A stretch of 64,000 bases of DNA from Eggerthella timonensis (GCF_900184265.1 NZ_FXXA01000002.1:1-64000), one strand, 5' to 3'; counted from the first letter of the stretch, positions 9,637-18,616 are shown. Numbers and translations: made by a program. Notes: generated from the sequence alone by a model not told the origin.

Positions 9637-9972
9637 TTAGAACACGAGCACGTTCACGACGAGGTCGATGACGCCCACCGCCACGCCGATGACGGCCAGC
9701 AGCAGCCCCGTCTTCTCGCGCGAGCCGCCCAGCCACACCGAGCCGACCAGCCCGAGCCCCGTCGACAGCAGCACCGGAAACCATTTCGGCGACCAGCCGT
9801 TGACCTCGCCTGTGACGCCGAAATGCGTCACCACCTGATCAGGCAGCAAGAGCCACTGCAACGCCGCCAGCACCAGCGTCGCCAGGCCAAGCACCACGGC
9901 CACCACCAGCCCCGCACGACCCTCCAGCACCTTGCCGGCGCGCCGCGTCGTTTTCTCACTGTAGTCTCCCAT
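9637..9972 (-). CDS. Small DUF1648 membrane protein
   Basis: A 111-residue protein with three membrane segments. Between the first two is the DUF1648 signature (LLPDQVVTHFGVTGEVNGW). It lies between the ABC permease (10006-11592) and the GntR gene (ends 9621), all leftward with short gaps, so it belongs to the same transporter operon. The ATG at 9972 has AAAGGAT upstream. No enzymatic motif; an accessory or sensor role in the exporter system is only a guess. Confidence 0.83.
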   Translation of the reverse strand: MGDYSEKTTRRAGKVLEGRAGLVVAVVLGLATLVLAALQWLLLPDQVVTHFGVTGEVNGWSPKWFPVLLSTGLGLVGSVWLGGSREKTGLLLAVIGVAVGVIDLVVNVLVF

Positions 9973-10005
9973 GATACATCCTTTCCCTCGTCAAGCCGAC
10001 GATCC

Positions 10006-11592
10006 TTACGCCGAAAGCCCGCGCTTCACCGTGGCGCGATACAGCGCAAGCGAGCCCGCGCCTGCGGCGAGAGCCACCAGCAACGACGCTGGCGCGCCCA
10101 ACAACGGCGCAGCCGCCATGCCGGCAAAGGCGAACCCCATGCCAGCGAACACCACGACGAACACGGGCATGCCGCGCTTGACCGGCTCGTACACGGTGGT
10201 CCAGTCATAGCGCGGACGACGTGCGTCCAGCGCGAGCCCCAGAAACGTCGCCAGCAGGCATGCCGCCAGCGGCACCGCGAACAACGCCACGATCGACAGC
10301 GCGTCGAGCGGCAACGACACGGCGATGAGCAGGGCGGACAGCACGAGAAACGGCACGCCGACAAGCAGGTTGACAGCCGCCTTCGCGCCGAGCACCGTAG
10401 AAGCGGGAACCGGCGCGGTCAGCATGAGCCAACGTGCCGAGCCTTCGAGCGACACCGATGCGGCCGTCGTGGACGAGATGCTGCAGAAGAATGCGAGCCC
10501 CCAGGGAGCAATCGCGCCCAAAAGAGGCGCAAGCTCGGGAGGCAGCAGGTCGAGCGACATCATGCCCGTCGCCGTGCCCACCGCGACGGCGACGGCCGCC
10601 ACGAACACGAGCACGTAGCCGATGCAGGCGTTCATCAGGTAGATGGGCGTGGCCACCAACAGCCGGGCCTCCTTGATTATGAGGGCACGCAGCGGCGTGC
10701 TCGATTTCGCGCTGGCGCCCTTATCGTCGAACGAGAAGGTTCCACGGGGGCGCGACGACATGAGCAGCGTATTCACCGGCACGAACAGACGCACGACGAG
10801 CGCAAGCACCACGCCTGCCGCCACGAGGTTCACGACGGCAAAGGCGAGGAACGGCACGAGATCGCCCTCGACGATGCCCGCAGCAGCCCACATGGCGGGC
10901 GGGAACGCCGATGCCAGCTGAGTCGTCAGCTGAGTGCCCAATGCGGTCATGGCCTCCATGTCGTCGGCCTGCGACGAGAGCGCCAGCGAGCCGAACACGG
11001 CCGCCAGCGTGGCCGCCAGGGTGAGCACGATCACCACGATGTTCGCATGCTTGAAGCGCGCCGACACCGCCGCGATGAGCACGGCCAGGACGATGGCCGC
11101 CGCAAGCGGCAGCAGCGGGGCCAACACCACGGACAGCGCCATGCAAACGACGCCCACCGCGGTCACGCCCGCGTTCGCTGCGTACACGGCGAACGCCGGC
11201 ACCATCGCCAACAGGCCGAACAGGAGACTCATGGCGTACAGCGACGCGATGCGCGAAAGCACCACCGACGAGATGGGCACCGGCAGCGACATCACGAGGT
11301 CGTAGTCCTTGAAGCCGAACAGCACGCCGTTCGTTTTGAGGAACGCCGCCACCGCGCCGGCGACGGCGCCGACGAGCACCGCGACGAGCGGGATGGCCTC
11401 GGGCAGTCCCATCTGAACGAGCGCCTGCGCCACGCCCGACGAGTACATGGCGGCGAACAGCACCACGGCGATCACGACCAGCGCCGCGACGGCCAGCGTG
11501 CGCTTCGCCTTCGCCGGATCGGCGTGCAGCGTCTTGTTGATGCCGAACAATCCCAGCAATTGGATTTTCAGCAGAAGCACGAAGGATTTCAT
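10006..11592 (-). CDS. ABC exporter permease
   Basis: A 528-residue protein with about 12 strongly hydrophobic segments and no binding-protein or ATPase motif, beginning MKSFVLLLKIQLLGLFGINK like bacterial ABC-2-type export permeases. It directly follows the ATPase gene (stop 11608, start 11592, 15-base gap) and AAGGGA precedes its ATG. The pair should form a multidrug/peptide-type exporter of the YtrB/bacitracin group. Substrate unknown. Confidence 0.85.
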   Translation of the reverse strand: MKSFVLLLKIQLLGLFGINKTLHADPAKAKRTLAVAALVVIAVVLFAAMYSSGVAQALVQMGLPEAIPLVAVLVGAVAGAVAAFLKTNGVLFGFKDYDLVMSLPVPISSVVLSRIASLYAMSLLFGLLAMVPAFAVYAANAGVTAVGVVCMALSVVLAPLLPLAAAIVLAVLIAAVSARFKHANIVVIVLTLAATLAAVFGSLALSSQADDMEAMTALGTQLTTQLASAFPPAMWAAAGIVEGDLVPFLAFAVVNLVAAGVVLALVVRLFVPVNTLLMSSRPRGTFSFDDKGASAKSSTPLRALIIKEARLLVATPIYLMNACIGYVLVFVAAVAVAVGTATGMMSLDLLPPELAPLLGAIAPWGLAFFCSISSTTAASVSLEGSARWLMLTAPVPASTVLGAKAAVNLLVGVPFLVLSALLIAVSLPLDALSIVALFAVPLAACLLATFLGLALDARRPRYDWTTVYEPVKRGMPVFVVVFAGMGFAFAGMAAAPLLGAPASLLVALAAGAGSLALYRATVKRGLSA

Positions 11593-11607
11593 TCCGAGTC
11601 CCTTCCT

Positions 11608-12351
11608 TTACGCGTTCTGATCGATCATGTCCAGGAACACGTCTTCCAAGCTCTCGTCGCCAACGACCTCGGCTGTCGGGCCGCACGCGCGCAACGTGCC
11701 CTGCTTGATGATGGCTACTTTGTTGCACAGCTTCTCCACCACTTCCAGCACATGGCTTGAGAAGAACACGGCCGACCCGCGATCGGCCAGCTCTCGCAGC
11801 ATCTCCTTCACGTGGAAGGACGCCTCGGGATCGAGGCCGACGAACGGCTCGTCCAGCACGAGCAGCGTCGGCTCGTGCACGAGCGCGCCGATGAGCACGA
11901 GCTTCTGACGCATGCCGTGGGAGTACGAGGACACCAGATCGCCCAGCGCAGCGGTGAGGTTCAGCCGGTCCGCATGCTCGCGGATGCGGCGCTCGCGCAC
12001 GTCGACGGGCACCTCGAAGATGTCCGAGATGTAGGTGAGGTACTGGATGCCCGTGAGGAACTCGTAGATGTCGGGGTTGTCGGGCACGTAGGCCGTCACG
12101 CGCTTGCACGCGAGCGCGTCGCTCTTCACCGACTGGCCCGCGATGCGGATGTCGCCCTCGTCGAAGCCCGTCACGCCTACGATGGCGCGGATGAGCGTGG
12201 TTTTGCCGGCGCCGTTGTGGCCGATGAATCCGAAGATATCACCCGGCATGACATCGAGCGTCACGTTGTCGACGGCGCGCTTTGCGCCGAACGCCTTGAC
12301 CACGTGGTTGACCGAGAGCACCGGAGCGGCCTTCTTCCCTTGCACGTTCAT
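11608..12351 (-). CDS. ABC transporter ATP-binding protein
   Basis: A 247-residue ATPase with Walker A GHNGAGKTT near residue 43, signature SYSHGMRQKL near 143 and Walker B LLVLDEPFVGLDPEA. This sequence type belongs to the DrrA/YtrB-like ABC-2 exporter ATPases. It is the first gene of a five-gene leftward operon ending at 8009. AAGGAT precedes the ATG at 12351. Upstream lie a TGTTATA/TATAACA palindrome (12428-12448) and a parS site (12503-12518). Confidence 0.95.
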   Translation of the reverse strand: MNVQGKKAAPVLSVNHVVKAFGAKRAVDNVTLDVMPGDIFGFIGHNGAGKTTLIRAIVGVTGFDEGDIRIAGQSVKSDALACKRVTAYVPDNPDIYEFLTGIQYLTYISDIFEVPVDVRERRIREHADRLNLTAALGDLVSSYSHGMRQKLVLIGALVHEPTLLVLDEPFVGLDPEASFHVKEMLRELADRGSAVFFSSHVLEVVEKLCNKVAIIKQGTLRACGPTAEVVGDESLEDVFLDMIDQNA

Positions 12352-12427
12352 AGCAGATCCTTTCGCTGTCTTCGAGCCGTTCGCGGATGTTGAACCTTCG
12401 GTACTTGTTGACCCGTCCGCGGTTGTT

Positions 12428-12448
12428 TGTTATATTTATGCTATAACA
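12428..12448. promoter_or_regulatory. Candidate operator of the YtrA-like operon
   Basis: A perfect palindrome, TGTTATA-N7-TATAACA, lies 77 bases upstream of the ABC ATPase start in an unusually AT-rich patch that also contains -10-like TATA sequences on the minus strand. GntR-family dimers bind such sites, and a GntR gene is in this operon, so autorepression here is inferred. Confidence 0.5.
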
Positions 12449-12502
12449 GATGGAACAAAGATGCAAGAGGCGTTCCGGAAAGCGCGCCTACCCACATCGA
12501 AA

Positions 12503-12518
12503 TGTTTCACGTGAAACA
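12503..12518. promoter_or_regulatory. parS: parS chromosome-partition site
   Basis: TGTTTCACGTGAAACA is a perfect 16-bp palindrome identical to the widely conserved bacterial parS consensus bound by ParB. It lies between the leftward ABC operon and the CPBP gene. ParB spreading from such sites loads SMC near the origin. A second identical copy is at 44201-44216. Confidence 0.9.
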
Positions 12519-12548
12519 TTTGTTCGCTTAGAAAACGAGGAGGACGCT

Positions 12549-13520
12549 ATGAAGCGCATCGTGATATTCCTGGCCATCACGTTCGGATTGACGTGGGCGT
12601 ACGAGTTCGGGGTCGTCTATCCCGTCTCAGCCGGAGCCCTGACGGGCATACCGCCGGTCGCTGCGCAGTTCGTAACCGGGGCGGCCATGTTCTTCCCCGC
12701 CATCGGCGTGCTCGTCACGCGCCTCGTCACGCGCGAGGGCTTCAAGAACAGCCTGATCAAGCCGAAGCGGTTCGGGAAGTCCGCGCCCTGGTTCGCCGTA
12801 GCATGGTTCGGGCCTGCAGCGCTGGCCTCAATCGGCGCCGCGCTGTACTTCCTCGTGTTCCCGCAGGATTTCGACCCGGCCATGTCCACCATGGCGGCCA
12901 CCGTGCAGCAAGCCAACGCAGCCAGCGGAGCCGAGCTGCCGAGCGACGCCGTCGTGATGATGCTGCTCGCCCAGCTGCCCTTCGCCGTGTTCCTAGGCCC
13001 CGCGCTCAACATCTTCACGACGTTCGGCGAGGAATGGGGCTGGCGCGGCTACCTCGTGCCGAAAGTGTCCACGCGCCTGAGCATCGTGCCGACGCTGCTG
13101 GTCACCGGCGTGATCTGGGGCCTGTGGCACGCGCCGCTCACCATCATCGGACACAACTACGGCGTGGGGTACCCGGGTTGGCCGTTCGCCGGCATAGCCG
13201 CCATGTGCGTGTTCTGCATCGTGTTGGGCATCTTCCTCACCTACGTCACCGTGCGCACGGGCAGCTGCCTCGCCGCGGCCGTGGGGCACGGCGCCGTCAA
13301 CGCGTTCGTCAGCGCGGGCATCATGTTCTCGGTCACAGGCGGCAACCCGTTCGTGGGCCCCATGCCCGTGGGCATCCTCGGCGGCAGCGCCTTCATCGTG
13401 GCGGCCGGCTTCATGCTGTGGGACCTGCGCCGCCGCGAGAAAGCCGGCACGCTCGACATGCCGCAAGCGGGCCTGCCCGACGACGTGACGAAAGCCGACC
13501 TCGCCCGCACGGCAAACTAG
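12549..13520 (+). CDS. CPBP-family intramembrane metalloprotease
   Basis: A 323-residue protein with about eight membrane segments. It carries the CPBP (CAAX protease/bacteriocin-processing) motifs in order: EEWGWRGYL near residue 163, WGLWHAPLTIIGH near 195 and VGHGAVNAF near 245, giving the paired glutamates and histidines expected to bind zinc. The ATG at 12549 follows GAGGAGG; an upstream in-frame start at 12450 would read through the parS site and is rejected. Members cleave prenylated or bacteriocin-like peptides or act in immunity; the substrate here is unknown. Single gene, convergent with the MFS gene at 13530. Confidence 0.9.
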   Translation: MKRIVIFLAITFGLTWAYEFGVVYPVSAGALTGIPPVAAQFVTGAAMFFPAIGVLVTRLVTREGFKNSLIKPKRFGKSAPWFAVAWFGPAALASIGAALYFLVFPQDFDPAMSTMAATVQQANAASGAELPSDAVVMMLLAQLPFAVFLGPALNIFTTFGEEWGWRGYLVPKVSTRLSIVPTLLVTGVIWGLWHAPLTIIGHNYGVGYPGWPFAGIAAMCVFCIVLGIFLTYVTVRTGSCLAAAVGHGAVNAFVSAGIMFSVTGGNPFVGPMPVGILGGSAFIVAAGFMLWDLRRREKAGTLDMPQAGLPDDVTKADLARTAN

Positions 13521-13529
13521 CGGACGCCC

Positions 13530-14792
13530 CTACTGCTTGATCACCGGGCAGGAGATGGCGCTGACGGCTGCCAGCGCCGCGCACAGGTAGAGGGCGGGCA
13601 GCGCCGAGGCCGACGCGTCGATGAGCGCGCCCAACGCGAAACCCGTCAGCAGGCTGCCGATGTTGGCGACCGCCGTGATGAAGCCCGTCGATTGCGCGGC
13701 GATCGACGGGCGCACCAGCTCGCTGGGCAGCGTCCAGAACGTGCCGCAGCACAGCGACACCGACGCGTAAGCCACCACCAGCACGGCGGTGACCAGGCCA
13801 TGCGGCACGAACGGCACCGCCACGAGCGCCACCACCGACACGGCGTTGCCCACGAGCAGCACGGGCCAGCGCCGCCCGCCGAACACGCGATCGGACAGGA
13901 TGCCGCCCAGAGGCGACGCGATGAGCGTGATGACGAACGTGGCCGACGTGATGCTTGCCACGGCGTCGCCCGAGAACCCCAGGTTGCCGGTGAGCAGCGG
14001 GGGCAGCAGCGTGGCGAACCCGTAGGTCAGCCACCCGTTCACGAACCCCACGACGATGGCGGCCCAGAACCGCGGCTGCTTGCGCACCTGCGCCATGGTG
14101 TCGGGGCGAGCGGCGGGCCTTTCCTCAGGTGCGGTCGCCTCGTCCGGCGGCAACAGGTCGGCCACCGCATCGGCGCCGGGGTACACCGCGCCCAGGTCGC
14201 GCACCGTCGTCGCATATACGATGGCGATGATCGCGCCCGGCGCGACCACCAGCACGGCAGCTGCGAACTGCCACGACATCCCCGTGCTCAACAACGGCGG
14301 CGCGAAAAACGACGCCAGCGCGAAGCCGAAGCCCAGCACGCCCATGAGCAGGCCTTCCGCCAGCCCGCGCTGCCGCACGGGGAACCACAGCGTGGTTGAC
14401 GACACCACCGAGCTGGCGATGCAGCCGCCGGCGACGCCCTGGAGGAAGCGCAGCGCCATCATACCCTCGTAGCTGGCGCCCACCACCGTGGGGAACAGCG
14501 CCGCCAGCAGCACGTTCACCACGATGCCGCCCACCACGGTTCGCCGCGCGCCGAACAGCGCCTGCAGCTTGCCGCCCGCCGCGCTGGCCAGCGCGTAGCC
14601 CGCCAGCGTCACCGTGGTCAGCAGCGCCAGATCGGCCGTGGCCAGGTGCCACTGGTCCTGCACGGTAGACGAGAACGCGTTCACCACCTGCACGGTGAGG
14701 AAGAACTGGCCGTACGCCAGCATGTTGGCAACGAGAATCCACCACCGGTACGCGGGCGGCTTGCTCAGACGGGAACGGGCTGATGCGATCAT
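13530..14792 (-). CDS. Major facilitator superfamily transporter
   Basis: A 420-residue protein with 12 predicted membrane segments split by a cytoplasmic loop (EATAPEERPAARPDT region near 205-225). A loop GGKLQALFGARR after helix 2 matches the MFS motif A position (G-x3-D/R-R-x-G/R-R), and GGILSDRVFGGRR near 285 is its second-half repeat. It resembles oxalate/formate and sugar-acid permeases. AAAGGG precedes the ATG. No substrate can be assigned. It is convergent with the CPBP gene and followed upstream by a 685-base non-coding gap. Confidence 0.88.
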   Translation of the reverse strand: MIASARSRLSKPPAYRWWILVANMLAYGQFFLTVQVVNAFSSTVQDQWHLATADLALLTTVTLAGYALASAAGGKLQALFGARRTVVGGIVVNVLLAALFPTVVGASYEGMMALRFLQGVAGGCIASSVVSSTTLWFPVRQRGLAEGLLMGVLGFGFALASFFAPPLLSTGMSWQFAAAVLVVAPGAIIAIVYATTVRDLGAVYPGADAVADLLPPDEATAPEERPAARPDTMAQVRKQPRFWAAIVVGFVNGWLTYGFATLLPPLLTGNLGFSGDAVASITSATFVITLIASPLGGILSDRVFGGRRWPVLLVGNAVSVVALVAVPFVPHGLVTAVLVVAYASVSLCCGTFWTLPSELVRPSIAAQSTGFITAVANIGSLLTGFALGALIDASASALPALYLCAALAAVSAISCPVIKQ

Positions 14793-15102
14793 GGGAGGCC
14801 CTTTCGGCGGGAACGCGGGCTACTGCACCCAGTGTAGGCCCGCTCCTGCCATGCCCGCCGACCCGTCACCCCCAAGAAAGCGAACTGGAACCTGGTAAGC
14901 CCTTGCTCCGCATCACGCGGGATGACTCGGCCGGATAGTATCCGACCGCGCTTGGCGCGGGTGCCGCGCGCCAAGGAGACGGGAGAAACAGAGAACGAGC
15001 TCGTGCTTTGCTCATCGGACATCGGAGCGGCACGCACCCCTCCGCACCCGCAAGCACAACCCGCATCGTCCCGCGCGGCGAGGGTCGAACCGATTTTTCG
15101 GA

Positions 15103-15265
15103 CTCCTCTGCAACTTTTTCGACTTTGTGGCAGGTTTTCGGACCGAAAACGGCCTTCTGGACGACCGATCGCCTGTGACCGGACGATAAGTCCCGAGAAA
15201 ACCCCTGGTCGGCGCATTCAGCGGTTTCCTCAGCTTGCCACAAAGTCGAAAAAGTTGCAGAGGAG
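15103..15265. repeat. MITE-like unit with perfect 30-bp inverted arms
   Basis: Arms at 15103-15132 and 15236-15265 are perfect reverse complements over 30 bp (outer end CTCCTCTGCAAC), separated by 103 bases that hold smaller palindromes such as TTTTCGGACCGAAAAC. CGATTTT occurs just outside both arms and could be a target duplication. There is no coding capacity. Apart from this unit and a hairpin at 15419-15454, nothing is recognised in the 685-base gap 14793-15477. Confidence 0.6.
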
Positions 15266-15418
15266 CTCGATTTTCCTGCTCTGGCTGCGTGGCCGCGGTC
15301 GGGATGCCGGCAGTAGTGCTGCCATCGCCCGAGAGCGTCTCGCGCGAAACTCCGGGCCGTCGTCGACGCGGGGGCCGTGCAGCGCGGCAAGGGTCCAAAA
15401 CGGGGCGCCCGCACGGAG

Positions 15419-15454
15419 GAAGGGCCTCGTCCGCGCAAACGGACGAGGCCCTTC
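15419..15454. terminator. Terminator-like hairpin after molybdoenzyme operon
   Basis: A perfect 15-bp stem (GAAGGGCCTCGTCCG and its complement) with a six-base loop lies 23 bases beyond the stop of the leftward A-subunit gene at 15478. It lacks a long T tail. Confidence 0.65.
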
Positions 15455-15477
15455 CCTTCAGCGGGAAGATCGCCGCA

Positions 15478-17727
15478 TTACACGGTGATCTTGCCCTTCC
15501 CCGTGCGCTCGACCTCGCACAGACCGGATCGGAAGGGAGGGAATCCGGTGATGGGGTCGAAGTCGCGCGTGGTCAGCAGGTTGATGTCGGCCTGGTGCCA
15601 GCCGTGGAAGACGTCCACGACGCCGGGCAGCACGAGGTTCGTGACCTCGGCCTTCATCGTCACCTCGCCGAACTGGTTGAACACACGCACCTGGCAGCCG
15701 TCGGCGATGCCGCGCGCCTCGGCGTCGTCCGGATGCAGGCGCACCACCGGATCGGGCATGAACTGGTTGAGCCACGGCAGGTCGCGCAGCTTCGAATGCG
15801 TGTAGTACGGCACGCGCGAGCCGCTGTTCAGAACCAGCGAGTAGTCCTTCGCCTCGTCGGGCGTGCTCACCGGGCTGTGCACCGGCTCTTCATACACCGG
15901 AAGCCCCTCGAAGCCGTACTGCTTCAGCACCTCGGACACCAGCTCGATCTTGCCCGTGGGCGTGTTGAACCCGGGCTGCCCGTCCTTGCGCAGGCCGCCC
16001 GTTTCGTACTTCTTCACGTCCTTCGTGCCGCCCGGAACCTCGTAGCCCTCGGGATGCTCGCGCAGCAGCTCCAGCGAGATGTCGATGCCCGCGCCCTGGT
16101 ACATGTCGTCGAGCGCCGCCTCCACGCTGCCGCCGTAGCACTCCTCCTCGAAGCCCAGCGCGCAGCCGATCTCCAGGATGATCTGCCAGTCCTCGCGGCA
16201 CTGGCCCGCCGGCTCCACGACCGGGTCGCGATGGAATACCTTCCGTCCGAAGATGGCGGGCGGGGCCATGCGCTCGTAGCACATGGCGGCCGGCAGCAGC
16301 ATGTCCACCAGGTCGTGCGTCCAGGGACGCATGTAGTAGTCGATGGCCACGGTGAACTCCATGTCCTTGATGGCCTTCTGGTACTCCGGCGTCTGCGGCC
16401 ACATCATGGAGTTCACGCCCAGCAGCACGCCGGCGCGGATCTTGCCGTCGGCCACCAGCTCGGGCAGGTGCGCGGTCTGGATCATCTTGAAGTAGTGCGC
16501 CCACACGGGGAAATCGTCCTTGTCCAGGCGCTTGTCCTGCAGGCCTTTCTCGTCGTACATCTTCTCCAGGCGGAACGCCGCGGTGGACGCCGAGTAGTCG
16601 AACGGCAGCCCCGGGCCCATGGCCAGGCCGCCCGCCACATCCAGGTTGCCCGTCAGCGCGATGATGGAGTACACCGCGCGCTGGAAGTTGCCCACGTTGG
16701 TGGCATGGCACGCGCCGGCCGAGCTGGATACCAGCGTCGCGGGCGCGTTCTCGCAGATCAGATGCACCGCTTCCTCAAGCTTGGCGGCGGGAACCCAGGT
16801 GATCTCCTCCACGCGCTCGGGCGTGAACTCCTGCACGTAGGCGGACAGCTCATCGAAGCCGTGCGTCCACTTCTCCACGAACTCCTTGTCGTAGAGACCG
16901 TCGCGCAGCATGACGTTGATGAACCCGAGCGCCAGCGCGCCGTCGGTGCCGGGACGCAGCTGCAGATGGATGTCGGCCATGCCGGTCACCGTGGGCGTGA
17001 TGCGCGGGTCGACGACGACGAACTTACAGCCGCGCTCCTTCTGCTTCATCATGTCGCCGAAGCGGTACGGCTGCGACCATGCCGGGTTGAGCGACCACAC
17101 CAGGCAGCTGGCCGTGGCGTCGGTCGGGTCGGAGCCCATGGTCAGCTGGCCCGTCACCAGCTGCGAGCACATCCACGTGGCCGCCGCGCAGGTGGAGCTT
17201 TCGGATCCGTACGTCGGCGAACCGAACAGCGTGGCCAGGCGCTGCATGGCGCCGCGCGGCTCCTTCGGGTCGCCGCAGTAGAACAGCACCGCCTCGGGGC
17301 CGCTTTCGTCTTTGATGCGGTTGAACTCGCTTGCGATGCGGGCGTACGCGTCGTCCCACGAGATGGGCTCCCACTCCGGCGCGCCCGTTCCCTTCGCGTT
17401 CGTGCGCACCATGGGATACGTGATGCGATGCGGGTCGTACAGCTCTTGCAAGCTGGAAACGCCCTTCGCGCAGATGGGAGACGCGGGATACTGGTCGCGT
17501 GCCTCCACGCGCACCACCTTGCCGTCCTTCACCGAGGCGGCGATGCCGCACTTCGGCACGTGGTTGCACATGTCGCAGTACGTGTACTTCACCTCGACGG
17601 GCGCCTCCTCGGCGATGGCTCCTTCGGGATGCACGATCTCGTAGGCGCCTCCGGCCAGCGCCGCGCCCGCGACCGCCGCCGAGCCCTTGAGGAACGTACG
17701 GCGGGAAACGTTGGTGAACTCGCTCAT
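15478..17727 (-). CDS. Tat-exported molybdopterin oxidoreductase A subunit (PsrA/PhsA-like)
   Basis: A 749-residue catalytic subunit. It starts at 17727 (MSEFTNVSRRTFLKG), a twin-arginine signal, one base after the stop of the ferredoxin-subunit gene. The [4Fe-4S] cysteines are at 51, 54, 60 and 86 in a C-x2-C-x5-C-x25-C pattern, two residues longer than the usual C-x2-C-x3-C. SSTCAAATW places a cysteine (180) where PsrA/PhsA-type enzymes have their Mo ligand. The C-terminal half holds the molydop-binding domain. Known relatives reduce polysulfide, thiosulfate or aromatic substrates, or remove hydroxyls from catechols; the reaction here is not deducible. No membrane anchor gene is present. 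A Crp/Fnr gene is divergent. Confidence 0.92.
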   Translation of the reverse strand: MSEFTNVSRRTFLKGSAAVAGAALAGGAYEIVHPEGAIAEEAPVEVKYTYCDMCNHVPKCGIAASVKDGKVVRVEARDQYPASPICAKGVSSLQELYDPHRITYPMVRTNAKGTGAPEWEPISWDDAYARIASEFNRIKDESGPEAVLFYCGDPKEPRGAMQRLATLFGSPTYGSESSTCAAATWMCSQLVTGQLTMGSDPTDATASCLVWSLNPAWSQPYRFGDMMKQKERGCKFVVVDPRITPTVTGMADIHLQLRPGTDGALALGFINVMLRDGLYDKEFVEKWTHGFDELSAYVQEFTPERVEEITWVPAAKLEEAVHLICENAPATLVSSSAGACHATNVGNFQRAVYSIIALTGNLDVAGGLAMGPGLPFDYSASTAAFRLEKMYDEKGLQDKRLDKDDFPVWAHYFKMIQTAHLPELVADGKIRAGVLLGVNSMMWPQTPEYQKAIKDMEFTVAIDYYMRPWTHDLVDMLLPAAMCYERMAPPAIFGRKVFHRDPVVEPAGQCREDWQIILEIGCALGFEEECYGGSVEAALDDMYQGAGIDISLELLREHPEGYEVPGGTKDVKKYETGGLRKDGQPGFNTPTGKIELVSEVLKQYGFEGLPVYEEPVHSPVSTPDEAKDYSLVLNSGSRVPYYTHSKLRDLPWLNQFMPDPVVRLHPDDAEARGIADGCQVRVFNQFGEVTMKAEVTNLVLPGVVDVFHGWHQADINLLTTRDFDPITGFPPFRSGLCEVERTGKGKITV

Positions 17728-17728
17728 G

Positions 17729-18391
17729 TTAGGCCCCTTCCTTCCCTTGCTTAGAATTCGCCAGCGCGTCGGACGGCAGCACCTCGAGCGGCATGCCGTC
17801 GACCGGGCGGTAGTAGAACGACCCCTCGTCCACGCGCAGCACCGCCTCATCGCCGGCGATGAACTTCGACACCGGGCTCTCGGGGTCGTCCAGGTCGCCG
17901 AAGTAACGCGCCCGACCCGGACAGTTCACCACGCAGGCCGGCTGCTTGCCCTCGGCCAGCCGAGCCTCGCAGAAGATGCACTTCTCGGCTACCAGCTCGC
18001 GCTGCACGCCGTACGACTCGTAGGGCGCGGGCACGTCGGCGCCGAACATGTTCTCGCTTTTGCGGTTGAGCTTGCGCGCGCCGTACGGGCACGCCGCCAA
18101 GCACAACCCGCACGCGATGCACTGGTCGTAATCGATGACGGTGATGCCGTCGTCGCGCCGCACGCTCGCTCCCGTGGGGCACGCGTCCACGCATTTCGGG
18201 TGCTCGCACTGTACGCACGCGTTCGGCACGTACGCTCGGCCGCTCTCACCCGCCTTCGTGCCCCATTCGCACACGTCGAGGCTGTTCCACGACACGCCCG
18301 GCCGCTGGTTGTTCTGCATTTGACACGCCACGACGCACGCGCCGCACCCCGCGCATCGCCGCAGGTCGATCGCCATTCCGTACCTGGTCAT
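17729..18391 (-). CDS. Four-cluster ferredoxin subunit (DmsB/PsrB-like)
   Basis: A 220-residue electron-transfer subunit. The start at 18391 (MTRYGMAIDLRRCAGCGACV) places the first cluster motif as in DmsB; the longer open frame upstream is not coding-like. Four cysteine groups are visible: CAGCGACVVAC, CVQCEHPKCVDACP, CIACGLCLAACPYG, and CIFCEARLAEGKQPACVVNCP. It should pass electrons to the molybdoenzyme encoded one base downstream, and be co-exported with it. No signal peptide of its own. First gene of the two-gene operon; divergent from the Crp/Fnr regulator over a 265-base gap. Confidence 0.92.
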   Translation of the reverse strand: MTRYGMAIDLRRCAGCGACVVACQMQNNQRPGVSWNSLDVCEWGTKAGESGRAYVPNACVQCEHPKCVDACPTGASVRRDDGITVIDYDQCIACGLCLAACPYGARKLNRKSENMFGADVPAPYESYGVQRELVAEKCIFCEARLAEGKQPACVVNCPGRARYFGDLDDPESPVSKFIAGDEAVLRVDEGSFYYRPVDGMPLEVLPSDALANSKQGKEGA

Positions 18392-18586
18392 CCCCTCGTC
18401 CTTTCTCCCTGGTGCGCAGCCGCTCCGGCTTGCGCTTCTCCTGATGCGAACTCTACGCGGGACGAAGGGCCTCTTCCAGACGCGCCTGCAACAACCGATT
18501 CCCGTATTTCGCCCCACTGCGATGCTGGCGGCGGCATGGTCGTTTCCTGGCGCACGCCAGGTTTCATGCCGCGTTGAATGGCAGCG

Positions 18587-18616
18587 TTGGCGGCTTGCCC
18601 TCACAAGTGCTAGTAT
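18587..18616 (+). promoter_or_regulatory. Possible promoter of the Crp/Fnr gene
   Basis: TTGGCG, an 18-base spacer and TAGTAT lie about 40 bases upstream of the ATG at 18657. The match to sigma-A elements is moderate and no clear Fnr box (TTGAT-N4-ATCAA) was found in the divergent gap. Confidence 0.35.

Noticed and set aside
9259-11760. An 833-codon plus-strand open frame
   Set aside because: Antisense to the GntR gene and ABC operon; highly repetitive His/Arg/Gln composition.
12497-12520. Palindrome before the CPBP gene as a local operator
   Set aside because: The 16-bp core is exactly the parS consensus and recurs unchanged at 44201, so partition-site function is the better explanation.
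15235-17754. An 839-codon plus-strand open frame
   Set aside because: Antisense to the PsrA/PhsA-like gene, with arginine/histidine/leucine-rich content and no motif.
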